A DNA stretch of 64,000 bases. Origin: CAVXXD01 sp963765625 (GTDB taxonomy: Bacteria > Actinomycetota > Geothermincolia > Geothermincolales > Geothermincolaceae). Position numbers and translations under genes: made by a program. The notes below the pieces were generated by a model. It made no database searches, was not told the DNA's origin, and was given only the letters and a program-made list of their open reading frames with translations. The DNA is taken from NCBI GenBank assembly GCA_963765625.1, contig CAVXXD010000012.1, positions 372,001 through 436,000 on the forward strand. The letters run 5' to 3'. Positions within the stretch are counted from its first letter, which is position 1, and each line of letters opens with the position of its first letter. This document shows positions 45,982-53,794 of this stretch, one piece after another.

Positions 45982-46257
45982 ATGGACCGCAAGGAACTGC
46001 TGACCCGGGTGAGGGACGAGGCGGGGCTCTCCAGCCTCCGGCAGGCCGACGGCGCGGTGCGGGTGATCGTGGGGCTGCTCAAGACCATGCTGCCGGGCGA
46101 GCTGGAGGACGCCATCGCCGAGAGGCTGCCGGAGGACCTGCGCACCGGCTGGGAGGTGGTGGGGCCTTATCCCGCCGATATCCTGGAGCGGGAAGACATC
46201 TATTTCGGTGCGGGAGCGGGTGAGATGTCCGAGACTCCCACCATCACCAACGGCTAA
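45982..46257 (+). CDS. DUF2267 domain protein
   Basis: 91 residues from the ATG at 45982, preceded by GGGGGTGA; the frame opens earlier but upstream codons overlap the divergent gene. MDRKELLTRVRDEAGLSS, AVRVIVGLLKTMLPGELEDA and AERLPEDLRTGW correspond to the helical DUF2267 repeat (one full copy). The tail is short and acidic. Its function is unknown. It stands alone between a methyltransferase and the fluoride-channel pair. Confidence 0.78.
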   Translation: MDRKELLTRVRDEAGLSSLRQADGAVRVIVGLLKTMLPGELEDAIAERLPEDLRTGWEVVGPYPADILEREDIYFGAGAGEMSETPTITNG

Positions 46258-46279
46258 ATTATAACAGTGAGTAAATAAA

Positions 46280-46624
46280 TTACTCTGCGTCGCCGCCGGT
46301 GCGGTAGGCGATCACTTCCACGCTCGCGAGGGTGATCAGCCCACCCTCGACCAACTCCTCCACCACGGGAAGAACGGCCCTGATGCGCTCCTCGCTGTCC
46401 ACCACTTCGATGACCACCGGCAGGTCTTCCGACATCCGCAGGATGGCTGCCGTGTGGATGCGGCTGCTCTTGCCGAAGCCCTCGATGCCGCGTGTCACCG
46501 TGGCTCCCGCCAGGCCCTGCTCCCGCAGCCTCTCCACCAGCACCTGGTAAAGGGGCCGGTGCTGGTGGTGGTCGGACTCGCCCACGTAGATAGTGAGCAG
46601 CCCGGCTTTCCCCTCTATCTTCAT
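46280..46624 (-). CDS. DUF190 PII-like protein
   Basis: 114 residues from the ATG at 46624, after GGGAGGTAC. LLTIYVGESDHHQHRPLY, VERLREQGLAGATVTRGIEG and FGKSSRIHTAAILRMSEDLP are typical of DUF190, a PII-like ferredoxin-fold family that is frequently encoded beside CrcB fluoride channels. It overlaps nothing but follows crcB by 18 bp, so the two are co-expressed. It may sense or regulate the channel; this is inferred from context only. Confidence 0.9.
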   Translation of the reverse strand: MKIEGKAGLLTIYVGESDHHQHRPLYQVLVERLREQGLAGATVTRGIEGFGKSSRIHTAAILRMSEDLPVVIEVVDSEERIRAVLPVVEELVEGGLITLASVEVIAYRTGGDAE

Positions 46625-46642
46625 GTCCGTACCTCCCGTCAC

Positions 46643-47017
46643 TCAGACAGCGTTAGCTAGCAGGATCCCGACAAAGGTGGCCGCCAGGCACCCCAGCAGG
46701 TTCGCGCCCATGTTGGCGGCAGCCGTCAGGTAGACACCGTTCCGTAACAGCTCGACCGTCTCGTAGCTGAAGGTGGAGAAGGTGGTGAAAGCCCCCAGGA
46801 AACCTACGGTGACGAACACCCTGATCTCGGGGCTCCAGGAGAACCGCTCCAGCGCGAGGGTGAGAAAGAAGCCGATGACGAAGGAGCCGATGAGGTTGAC
46901 GGTAAGCGTGCCGTAGGGGAACCTTCCGGTGGTGGCGTCGGATACCCATCCGCTCAAGGCATAACGGGCCATCGCCCCGAGAGCGCCGCCGGCGGCGACC
47001 AACAGATATCTGCTCAT
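46643..47017 (-). CDS. crcB: CrcB/Fluc-family fluoride ion channel
   Basis: 124 residues from the ATG at 47017, after AAGGAG. Four membrane segments, with the N-terminal AAGGALGAMARYALSGWV, TLTVNLIGSFVIGFF with its conserved Asn, and GFLGAFTTFSTFSYET, the Phe-rich pore and sodium-site region. The protein is a dual-topology dimer that expels fluoride. No fluoride riboswitch is visible in the leader. A divergent PadR-type regulator with a dyad in the shared intergenic DNA could control it instead. Confidence 0.95.
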   Translation of the reverse strand: MSRYLLVAAGGALGAMARYALSGWVSDATTGRFPYGTLTVNLIGSFVIGFFLTLALERFSWSPEIRVFVTVGFLGAFTTFSTFSYETVELLRNGVYLTAAANMGANLLGCLAATFVGILLANAV

Positions 47018-47055
47018 GTCATCTCCTTCCGAAGACATTATAAATTATGAATAAA

Positions 47056-47086
47056 CATCACTATTGACATTATGCCACTAGTGATG
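47056..47086. promoter_or_regulatory. Operator-like dyad between crcB and the PadR gene
   Basis: CATCACTA at 47056-47063 and TAGTGATG at 47079-47086 form a perfect 8-bp inverted repeat with a 15-bp spacer. A third partial copy (TGTCACTA) occurs near 47107. The dyad overlaps the PadR promoter, so it is a plausible binding site for the PadR protein. Confidence 0.55.
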
Positions 47087-47092
47087 AAGAAT
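47064..47092 (+). promoter_or_regulatory. Promoter of the PadR-family regulator gene
   Basis: TTGACA at 47064-47069 and AAGAAT at 47087-47092 are separated by 17 bp. The right half of the dyad covers the spacer end, as expected for autorepression. Confidence 0.5.
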
Positions 47093-47138
47093 AAGTATAG
47101 TTCCGATGTCACTAAGCTATGCAAGAGGGGAGAAGAAG

Positions 47139-47567
47139 ATGATGAACCACCACGGAGAAATGGGGAACTGCGGATGCGGAGGCATGCACCACGGGCCTTT
47201 CCAACACATGCACGGTGAAGGCTTCAGCTTGGGAGGGACGGGCATGCCGCGGCGCTTCATGCGGCCGATGGTCCTGCTGCTCCTGGCCGAGCAGCCCATG
47301 CACGGCTACGAGCTGATGGGCAAGCTGAAGGATTTCGGCATGGGGCAGGGGATGATGGACCCGTCCATACTTTATCGCATGCTGCGCCACCTGGAGAGTG
47401 ACGGGCTGGCCGAGAGCACCCTGGACGACAGCGGCTCCGGCCCGGCCCGCAAGGTGTACAACCTGACGCCCGAGGGGCGGGAGATGCTGGACTTCATGGC
47501 CGCGGGCCTGGAAGAGGTGACCGGCTTTCTCAACCACTTCAAGGAGCGTTACGCCGGGCTGGGCTAG
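47139..47567 (+). CDS. PadR-family transcriptional regulator with metal-ligand-rich N-terminus
   Basis: 142 residues from the ATG at 47139, after GAGGGGAG. The winged-helix core is MVLLLLAEQPMHGYELMGKL, DPSILYRMLRHLESDGLAES and RKVYNLTPEGREMLDF, typical of PadR. The first 30 residues are unusually rich in His, Met and Cys (NCGCGGMHHGPFQHMHGE), as in PadR relatives that bind metals or heme, so a metal sensor is possible. It is divergent from crcB and DUF190. The effector is not known. Confidence 0.85.
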   Translation: MMNHHGEMGNCGCGGMHHGPFQHMHGEGFSLGGTGMPRRFMRPMVLLLLAEQPMHGYELMGKLKDFGMGQGMMDPSILYRMLRHLESDGLAESTLDDSGSGPARKVYNLTPEGREMLDFMAAGLEEVTGFLNHFKERYAGLG

Positions 47568-47574
47568 CGCTGGG

Positions 47575-49002
47575 TTAAATGGCCGACCTCTTCAGCGAGA
47601 ACCGCTTCTGCAGCTTGCGCCAGAGGTCCAGCCAGCCGGGGTTGGAGAAGACCATGCTCCGGAACATGTTGTTGAGGATATCTTTCAGCGGCTTGTATCC
47701 GAGATTGAAGAGGAGGGGGGAGAGGACGTACCAGCAACGGATCTCCCGCTTGCCGAAGCCCGGCAGGTCCAGCACCGGCCGCCGCCTCTCCAGCTCGCTG
47801 TCGAGCTCGCCCTCCAGCAGGCCTTGCTCGCGGGCCGCGTCGTGCAGGCGGGTCCCGGGATAGGGGAAGAAGACGCTTAGAAGAAACCAGTCCGGCCGGC
47901 AGGCGCGGTTGACGCGCACCGTATCCATGAAGTCCCGCCTGGTCTCCCCCGGAATGCCGATGAGATTGTAGGTGCCCACCTTGAGGCCGTGTCTGCGGGC
48001 GGCGCCAACGGCGTCGACCAGGTCCTGGTTGGAGTAGTTGCGCCGGAGCACCTCCCGCCGGACTCGCTCGCTCCCCGACTCCAGCCCGATGTTGATGAAA
48101 TCGAAACCGCCCCTCTTCAAGGCCGGGAAGAGACGGTCGTAATCAACGTTGGGGGCCACCCTCAGGTTGGAGCCGTAACGGATGGGGACCTCGAACTCCC
48201 GGTTGATGGCCGCGAGCTCATCGCAGAGCCCCTCCGCCCATTCCATGTCTATGCCGAGGGTCTCCACTTCCAGGTAGGCGTCTTCCATAAGGTAGAGGAC
48301 GCGCTTCATCTCCAGGATCTCGGCGGCGATGTTGCCCGGCGAGCGCAGGCGGACGTACTTCCCCTCAGCCACTTTGCGCAGGGCGTGGTTGCAGCAGTAG
48401 GTGCACATGAAGGGGCAGCCCCGCCCGGCCAGGAAGGAAGGCCGGGAGATGGGGTTGGCCACCCAGGGTAGCCACATCTCTCGGTCGGGGAAGGGCAGGG
48501 AGTCTATGTCTTCGAGGAAGGGGCGGGGAAGGTTCTTCTCCACCTCGTCTCCCTTTCTTATCCAGAGGTTGGCGATGCCGGAGGGGGGCTTCCCGGCCTC
48601 CAGCTGATCGGCCAGTTCCAGCGTGGCGTATTCCCCTTCACCCACGCAGACCGCGTCGAAGGCGGACTCCAGGCACTCCTCCGGCCTCAGGGTGGCGTGG
48701 GGCCCGCCCACGGCCAGGAAAAGGTCCGGGTAACGCTGCTTGACCCGGCCGGCCACCCTGACCTGGTGGTGGTAGACGGTGTAGACGGAGGTGAAGCAGA
48801 CCAGCCCGGGGTCGAAGTCGCGGATGGTCTCGAACACCGCGTCGTCCGACTCCAGGGTGGACACCGCCAGCCGGGTCTGGTGCCCCGCCTGTTTGAGCAC
48901 TGAAGATATATAGGAGATGCCGAACTGCATGCGGTCGTAGCCGATCAGCGGCTTCTCCTTAGAGTGATAATCTTCTTCCGCGTGCACGAACAATACTTTC
49001 AT
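47575..49002 (-). CDS. B12-binding-domain radical SAM protein
   Basis: 475 residues. An N-terminal cobalamin-binding-like domain (PGLVCFTSVYTVYHHQVRVA, AVGGPHATLRPEECLES, CVGEGEYATLELAD) precedes the radical SAM core, with C196, C200 and C203 in GRGCPFMCTYCC. FINIGLESGSERVRREVLRR and YNLIGIPGETRRDFMDTVRV follow. It is the same class as the protein at 30571 but not a close copy. The C-terminus is basic. The substrate is unknown. It converges on the PadR gene with 7 bp between stops. Confidence 0.88.
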   Translation of the reverse strand: MKVLFVHAEEDYHSKEKPLIGYDRMQFGISYISSVLKQAGHQTRLAVSTLESDDAVFETIRDFDPGLVCFTSVYTVYHHQVRVAGRVKQRYPDLFLAVGGPHATLRPEECLESAFDAVCVGEGEYATLELADQLEAGKPPSGIANLWIRKGDEVEKNLPRPFLEDIDSLPFPDREMWLPWVANPISRPSFLAGRGCPFMCTYCCNHALRKVAEGKYVRLRSPGNIAAEILEMKRVLYLMEDAYLEVETLGIDMEWAEGLCDELAAINREFEVPIRYGSNLRVAPNVDYDRLFPALKRGGFDFINIGLESGSERVRREVLRRNYSNQDLVDAVGAARRHGLKVGTYNLIGIPGETRRDFMDTVRVNRACRPDWFLLSVFFPYPGTRLHDAAREQGLLEGELDSELERRRPVLDLPGFGKREIRCWYVLSPLLFNLGYKPLKDILNNMFRSMVFSNPGWLDLWRKLQKRFSLKRSAI

Positions 49003-49027
49003 GGCTCAATATCTTACCAGACGGATG

Positions 49028-49062
49028 AAAAGAAAAAGGCGGAGGACTCTCGCCCCCCGCCT
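49028..49062 (-). terminator. Rho-independent terminator after the acyl-CoA ligase
   Basis: On the minus strand AGGCGG pairs with CCGCCT around a GC-rich loop, and is followed by TTTTTCTTTT. It lies 18 bp after the ligase stop at 49080. Confidence 0.75.
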
Positions 49063-49079
49063 GTAAGGTCTGTCGGTGC

Positions 49080-50717
49080 TTAGTTGGTGGCACCTTCGAA
49101 GATATCGGCGTAACGGTCGCGCAGTTCCCGCTTGAGCACCTTGAGGGTGTTGCCGTAGGGCATGTCCTCGGGACGCAGGACGCGGATGGCCTTGGGGGCC
49201 TTGTAGGCCGCGATATGCTCCTTGCACCAGGCTTTGAGCTCGTCTTCGGTGGCTTCCATGCCGGGATGCAGGCTGACCACGGCGATGGGCACCTGCTTCT
49301 TGAGGGGATGGGGCACGCCGACCACCGCGACTTCGGAGACTGCCGGGTGTTCCCCGACCTCCCGCTCTACTTCCACCGAGAAGATGGAGTAGCCGCCGCT
49401 CTTGATGACATCCTTCTTGCGGTCGACGAAGTTGAGCCGGCCCATCTTGTCCTTGAAGCCCATGTCGCCGGTGCGCAACCAGCCGTCTACGATGAGCTCC
49501 TTGGTGGCTTCGGGATTGTTCCAGTAACCCTGGCAGACGCCGGGGCCGCCGACCATAACCTCGCCGACCTCGCCCTTTTTAACCTTGTTGCCCTCGTCGT
49601 CGACGATCTTCATCTTGACCGGGAAGACCGGCCAGCCCACGCAGCTCTGGGGGTAGTCGATGCCCAGGATGGCTATCTTCATGGTGGCGGCGCCGGCCAG
49701 CTCCACCATGCCGTAGCACTCGGTGAAGAAGGCTTTCGAGCGTAAAGGCCCAAATTTGAAGAGGTTGCCCTTCTGGCAGAACTCGTCGGCTATCTGCTTG
49801 TTCATGGCGTCGGCCGCGCTGCCCAGCATCTTCAGACCGGAGAGGTCGTACCCGTCGATGCCGTGGTCCTTCATCATGGTGAACATGGCCGGGACTCCCA
49901 CGAAGAGGCCGATCTTTTCCCGGTCCATGATCTCCAGGGCGTCTTTGGCGTTGAAGTGGGGGAGGTAGTAGGTGCGCAGGCCCACACAGAGGCCGATGAG
50001 GTAAGAGCCGAAGCCGAAGACGTGGGAGGCCGGCAGGGAGAACAGGGAAGGGGTCCCGCCGACGGGCAGGATGGCGGCCACGATCTTCTGGGCCAGCAGC
50101 AAGTTGTCCGAGGTCATGTAAGCCCCCTTGGGGAAGCCGGTGGTGCCGGAGGTGAAGAAGATGGAGACGATGTCGGTGGGCTTGTACTCGAACCTGGGCA
50201 GGGGGGAGGCCTTCTGCATGGCCTCGTTCAGGTCGATGAAGCCTTCCGGGATACCGTCCTTGGCCGGGGTCATGATCCACTGCTTGACGCCGGGCATGGT
50301 GGCCTTGTCCTTGATGTTGATATTGAAGACGGCCTCGTCGACGATCATGGTCTCGGCCCCGGAGTTCTCGATCATGTAGGACATCTCCTTGCCCTTGAGC
50401 ATGAAGTTCATGGGGACGGCGATACCCTTGGCGCGCATGATGGCCATGATCAGCATATGCAGGTCCCCGTTGTTCTGAGTGGCGATGCCCACCCGGTCCC
50501 CCGGCTTGATGCCCAGGTCAACCAGGGCCGAGGCCGCCTTGTCGCAGAAGGCGCTCATTTCTTTGTAGGTGAACTTCTTGTCGGGGAAGCCGGTGTAATG
50601 AAGCGGCTTGTGCAGGGTGAGGAAGACCTCGTCGCCCCTGAGTTCAGCCAGGCGTTCCATCAGGTTGCCCAGGCTGAGATTCTTGTCCATAGCCAGTTTG
50701 AATTTGTCCAGTCGCAT
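49080..50717 (-). CDS. AMP-binding acyl-CoA synthetase
   Basis: 545 residues from the ATG at 50717, 6 nt after AAAGGAG; an ATG at 50723 abuts that site. The adenylate-forming motifs are present: FFTSGTTGFPKGAYMTSDN (P-loop), ECYGMVELAGAA, GWLRTGDMGFKDKMGRLNFV and DRKKDVIKSGGYSIFSVEVE, and the C-terminal Lys in YGNTLKVLKREL. The enzyme activates a carboxylic acid to its CoA thioester through an acyl-adenylate. It could feed the beta-oxidation genes at 19.8-25 kb, but the substrate is unknown. Confidence 0.92.
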   Translation of the reverse strand: MRLDKFKLAMDKNLSLGNLMERLAELRGDEVFLTLHKPLHYTGFPDKKFTYKEMSAFCDKAASALVDLGIKPGDRVGIATQNNGDLHMLIMAIMRAKGIAVPMNFMLKGKEMSYMIENSGAETMIVDEAVFNINIKDKATMPGVKQWIMTPAKDGIPEGFIDLNEAMQKASPLPRFEYKPTDIVSIFFTSGTTGFPKGAYMTSDNLLLAQKIVAAILPVGGTPSLFSLPASHVFGFGSYLIGLCVGLRTYYLPHFNAKDALEIMDREKIGLFVGVPAMFTMMKDHGIDGYDLSGLKMLGSAADAMNKQIADEFCQKGNLFKFGPLRSKAFFTECYGMVELAGAATMKIAILGIDYPQSCVGWPVFPVKMKIVDDEGNKVKKGEVGEVMVGGPGVCQGYWNNPEATKELIVDGWLRTGDMGFKDKMGRLNFVDRKKDVIKSGGYSIFSVEVEREVGEHPAVSEVAVVGVPHPLKKQVPIAVVSLHPGMEATEDELKAWCKEHIAAYKAPKAIRVLRPEDMPYGNTLKVLKRELRDRYADIFEGATN

Positions 50718-50992
50718 GCACATCTCCTTTCCATACAGAAAAAAAGCCCCATAATTTGGTTTTCAGCCGTCGATAAGTTTACCCTGAGTCGGGCTGCTCG
50801 CGCAATATATTTACCGTTACAAATTATTTACAACGAAAATATAATCGAATCCGCTCTGCCTAACTAACAGGTTCCTTGAACTCAAGTATCAATTCCAATG
50901 CATTTGGGGTTTCCCGGACAAACTGGTGCGATATGCTCCGCATGGGAATATGTGGCAATGGAAGCTTGCTTTATTCTTGAAAGAAACGTCTT

Positions 50993-53236
50993 CTATCGGG
51001 GTGATGTAATAGGGCAACCAGCCGAAGCTGTTCCCCAGGTGTGGCCTTCGCCGTAGATTGCCCGCTCTACCACCACCCCGCCTGTAGCGGCAACAAGAGC
51101 GGAGACGTCCCAGTCGGTGACGTAGTCGTTAAGGCGGAAACTACGACGTGTCCCGGCAGCTATCTCCACCCCTTGCAGTTCGGTCGGCTTGAGATCGCCC
51201 GCACCTGTCATCAGCGTAAGGTCGACACTGACTATAGCATCGCCGGGATTCTGTACCAGGATCCAGGTCTCCACCCCCCCCTCGGTACAGCCCTCTGCCA
51301 GGCACCAGTTGGCGGCTGTTGAGATTACACCGATAGAGTCGTGCCCCCATGAGTTGCCGTTGCCATACATGGCACGCTCGCAGACCACGCCTCCCGACGC
51401 CGTAACCAGGGTTGAGACATTGTAGTCGGTCACGTAGTCGTTAAGGAGAAAAGTACGACGTGTCCCCGCAGCTATCTCCACCCCCTGCAGCTCCCCCGGT
51501 TTCAGCTCACCGGCACCGGTCATCAGAGTAAGAGACACGTCAACCTCGGACGTTCCCGGGTTCTGCACCAGCACCCAGGTATCCATATGGCCGTCGGTGC
51601 AGCCTTCCGCCATGTACCAGGTGGCAGCCGTCTCGGTGACCCCGATGGAACCATGCCCCCAAGTACGTCCCGGGCCGTACATGGCCCGCTCGCAGACTAC
51701 CCCGGCAGTAGCCTCGACCAGCGTGGAGACACTGTAGTCATCGACGTAATCGTTTAACAGGAAGGAATGGCGCATGCCGGCCGGGATGGTGAATCCCGCC
51801 GGGCCGGGCTTTGCGCCTGAGGGCGTCATGAACGTAAGGTCTACCTGGACGTCGGTGCCCCCGGGATTCTGCACCAGCACCCAGGTCTCCATCTGGCCCT
51901 TGGTGCACCCTTCCGCCAGGTACCAGGTGGTGCTGGTCGACTTCACGCCCATGGAGTTGTGCGCCCAGGTTTTACCGTTGCCGTAGAGGGCACGCTCACA
52001 GATCACGTCACCCGAAGCGACGACCACGGTGGAGACGTTCCAGGTGGTCACGTAGGAATTGAGAAAGAAGCTGCGCCGGGACCTGGCCGGGATCAAGACC
52101 GCCTGCAGCCCGTCGGGTCTCTGCTCGCCTTCGGACGTCTGCAGTATGAGGTTGGCCAGAAGGTCACTGTCACCCGGATTCTGCACCAGCACCCACGCCT
52201 CCATTCCGCCCTCCGTGCATCCTTCCGCCAGGTACCAGGTGGCGGCTTGCTGCACGTCGCTCGCGAAGGAGGCGCTAATGACATGGTCGGTGGTTACGTT
52301 GGTGAACTCGTACGAGGTGACGGCTCCTACGCTGCTCCCGTCAACTATCACGTCGGCCACGTGGTACCCGGCTTCCGGGATGACCTCGAAGTTCTGGTTC
52401 GACCCGTAGTAGAGGAGTATTTCCCCCATCGGGGCGAGCCCGCCTCCCGGACCGGCCGATGCATCTATCAACAAGGCTTTGAGATCGAAGTCGACGGTAA
52501 TCGTATGGTTGGAAGTGACGTAGAAGGTGTAGTCATCGAGGCCTCCATGCCAGACTCCATCTATGAACACACTGGCCACGAAGTAGCCTTCGTCGGGGGT
52601 GAAGGTGAAGGTGATTTCTTCTCCTCCCGTGACCGGCACTTCTCCTACCGGACTCATGCTCCCATGCTCGCCTGCCGAAGCGGTTATGGTAAAGGGGAGA
52701 CCGGTGAAGTAGACGCTGATGACGTGATCCGTGGTGACATTTGTGAACTCGTACGAGGTGACGGCTCCCACGCTGATCCCGTCAACGATCACGTCGGCGA
52801 TGGCGTACCCTTCTTCAGAAATGATCTCGAAGCTCTGGCTTGACCCGTAGTAGACGGTTATTGGCCCCGAAGGTGCTATCCCGCCGCCCAGGCCGGCCGA
52901 TGCATCGATGCCCAAGGCTTTGAGATCGAAGTCGACGGCAATCGTATGGTTGGAAGTGACGACCCAGAAAGTGTAGTCATCGAGGCCTCCCTGCCAGACT
53001 CCATCTATGAACACACTGGCCACGAAGTAGCCTTCTTCGGGGGTGAATGTGAAGGTGATGTCCTCTCCGCCCGGAACCGGCACTTCTCCCACCGGATCGA
53101 TGCTCCCACCCGCGCTCGAGGAGGCAGTTATCGTGAAGCTATCGAGGGCGATTGAAGCTGACGGCTTCATAACGAAAGGCAGTTGCAGGGCAACGATGAA
53201 CGCAAGCGCCAATAACAGAAGCCGCCTCGAGTACAT
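50993..53236 (-). CDS. Secreted protein with InlB-like and TWYLAEG-type repeats
   Basis: 747 residues from the ATG at 53236, after GGGGGG; the frame opens 28 codons earlier without a signal sequence. A signal peptide (SRRLLLLALAFIVALQL) is followed by four beta-rich repeats of about 75 residues like the divergent InlB B-repeats (EDITFTFTPEEGYFVASVFI, SFEIISEEGYAIADVIVDG), in two tandem pairs. Four repeats of about 100 residues follow, each opening with a (T)WYLAEGCT motif and containing WVLVQNPG and CERAMYG. No catalytic motif is seen. It is likely a surface or matrix protein. The giant protein at 55958 shares both repeat types. Confidence 0.8.
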   Translation of the reverse strand: MYSRRLLLLALAFIVALQLPFVMKPSASIALDSFTITASSSAGGSIDPVGEVPVPGGEDITFTFTPEEGYFVASVFIDGVWQGGLDDYTFWVVTSNHTIAVDFDLKALGIDASAGLGGGIAPSGPITVYYGSSQSFEIISEEGYAIADVIVDGISVGAVTSYEFTNVTTDHVISVYFTGLPFTITASAGEHGSMSPVGEVPVTGGEEITFTFTPDEGYFVASVFIDGVWHGGLDDYTFYVTSNHTITVDFDLKALLIDASAGPGGGLAPMGEILLYYGSNQNFEVIPEAGYHVADVIVDGSSVGAVTSYEFTNVTTDHVISASFASDVQQAATWYLAEGCTEGGMEAWVLVQNPGDSDLLANLILQTSEGEQRPDGLQAVLIPARSRRSFFLNSYVTTWNVSTVVVASGDVICERALYGNGKTWAHNSMGVKSTSTTWYLAEGCTKGQMETWVLVQNPGGTDVQVDLTFMTPSGAKPGPAGFTIPAGMRHSFLLNDYVDDYSVSTLVEATAGVVCERAMYGPGRTWGHGSIGVTETAATWYMAEGCTDGHMDTWVLVQNPGTSEVDVSLTLMTGAGELKPGELQGVEIAAGTRRTFLLNDYVTDYNVSTLVTASGGVVCERAMYGNGNSWGHDSIGVISTAANWCLAEGCTEGGVETWILVQNPGDAIVSVDLTLMTGAGDLKPTELQGVEIAAGTRRSFRLNDYVTDWDVSALVAATGGVVVERAIYGEGHTWGTASAGCPITSPR
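52262..53145 (-). repeat. Tandem duplication of about 442 bp inside the secreted-protein gene
   Basis: Two copies of an InlB-repeat pair are nearly identical at the DNA level. For example GTGAACTCGTACGAGG occurs near 52302 and 52743, and CTATGAACACACTGGCCACG near 52561 and 53005. This indicates a recent in-frame duplication of one repeat pair. Confidence 0.85.
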
Positions 53237-53458
53237 ATTTACCCCCCTATCCTCGCTGGAAAGCCCCCCAATGCCTCTATAACTAAGAATCGGCATCTCG
53301 CCTGCTTGACTTAATGCCAAGCTGTTAGATGAATGTGTGCCCGGCGTCGGTTAGGCAATACAATCCAAGTGTACTTCAGGATTCAAGGGATTATGCGGGC
53401 TACAATGAAAAGAAGTAATCCGCGATCCGGGGCTGATCGGAAGAAGGAGGGCACCCGT

Positions 53459-53794
53459 ATGGCGACACCGGTTTTCAACGACAAGCACAGGGAGGCGCTG
53501 GACGCGATGCTACTGGAAATACCCGGCGTGAAGGCGGGCAAAGCCTTCGGCTACCCCGGCTACTACATAGGCGGAAAGCTCTTCGCCTGCGTCTACGGCG
53601 AGGGGGTGGCTCTCAAGGTTCCCCGGGAGGTGCGCGACAGTCTGCTGGCCGGGAAGGGCGCCGACTACTTCGAGCCCATGGGCCGGGCGAAGATGAAAGA
53701 GTGGGTACTGGTCACCCGGAAGCGTTCGTCCGACTACGACAAACTCGAGGAGGCCTTCCTCGCCGCCATCTCCTTCGTCTCCACGGCTCAATAA
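53459..53794 (+). CDS. TfoX N-terminal/YjbR-like domain protein
   Basis: 111 residues from the ATG at 53459, after AAGGAGGG; the open frame extends upstream without homology. The GVKAGKAFGYPGYYIGGKLF, VYGEGVALKVPREVRDSLL and RAKMKEWVLVTRK segments recall the small TfoX-N/MmcQ-YjbR group of alpha/beta proteins. The role is unknown. The stop overlaps the 3' end of the convergent metallo-hydrolase gene by a few bases. Confidence 0.72.
   Translation: MATPVFNDKHREALDAMLLEIPGVKAGKAFGYPGYYIGGKLFACVYGEGVALKVPREVRDSLLAGKGADYFEPMGRAKMKEWVLVTRKRSSDYDKLEEAFLAAISFVSTAQ

Noticed and set aside
47018..47105. Possible fluoride riboswitch upstream of crcB
   Set aside because: The AT-rich leader does not show the conserved pseudoknot sequence pattern of the crcB RNA.
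49863..50867. 334-codon frame antisense to the acyl-CoA ligase
   Set aside because: Gly/Val/Asp-rich shadow frame with no motifs.
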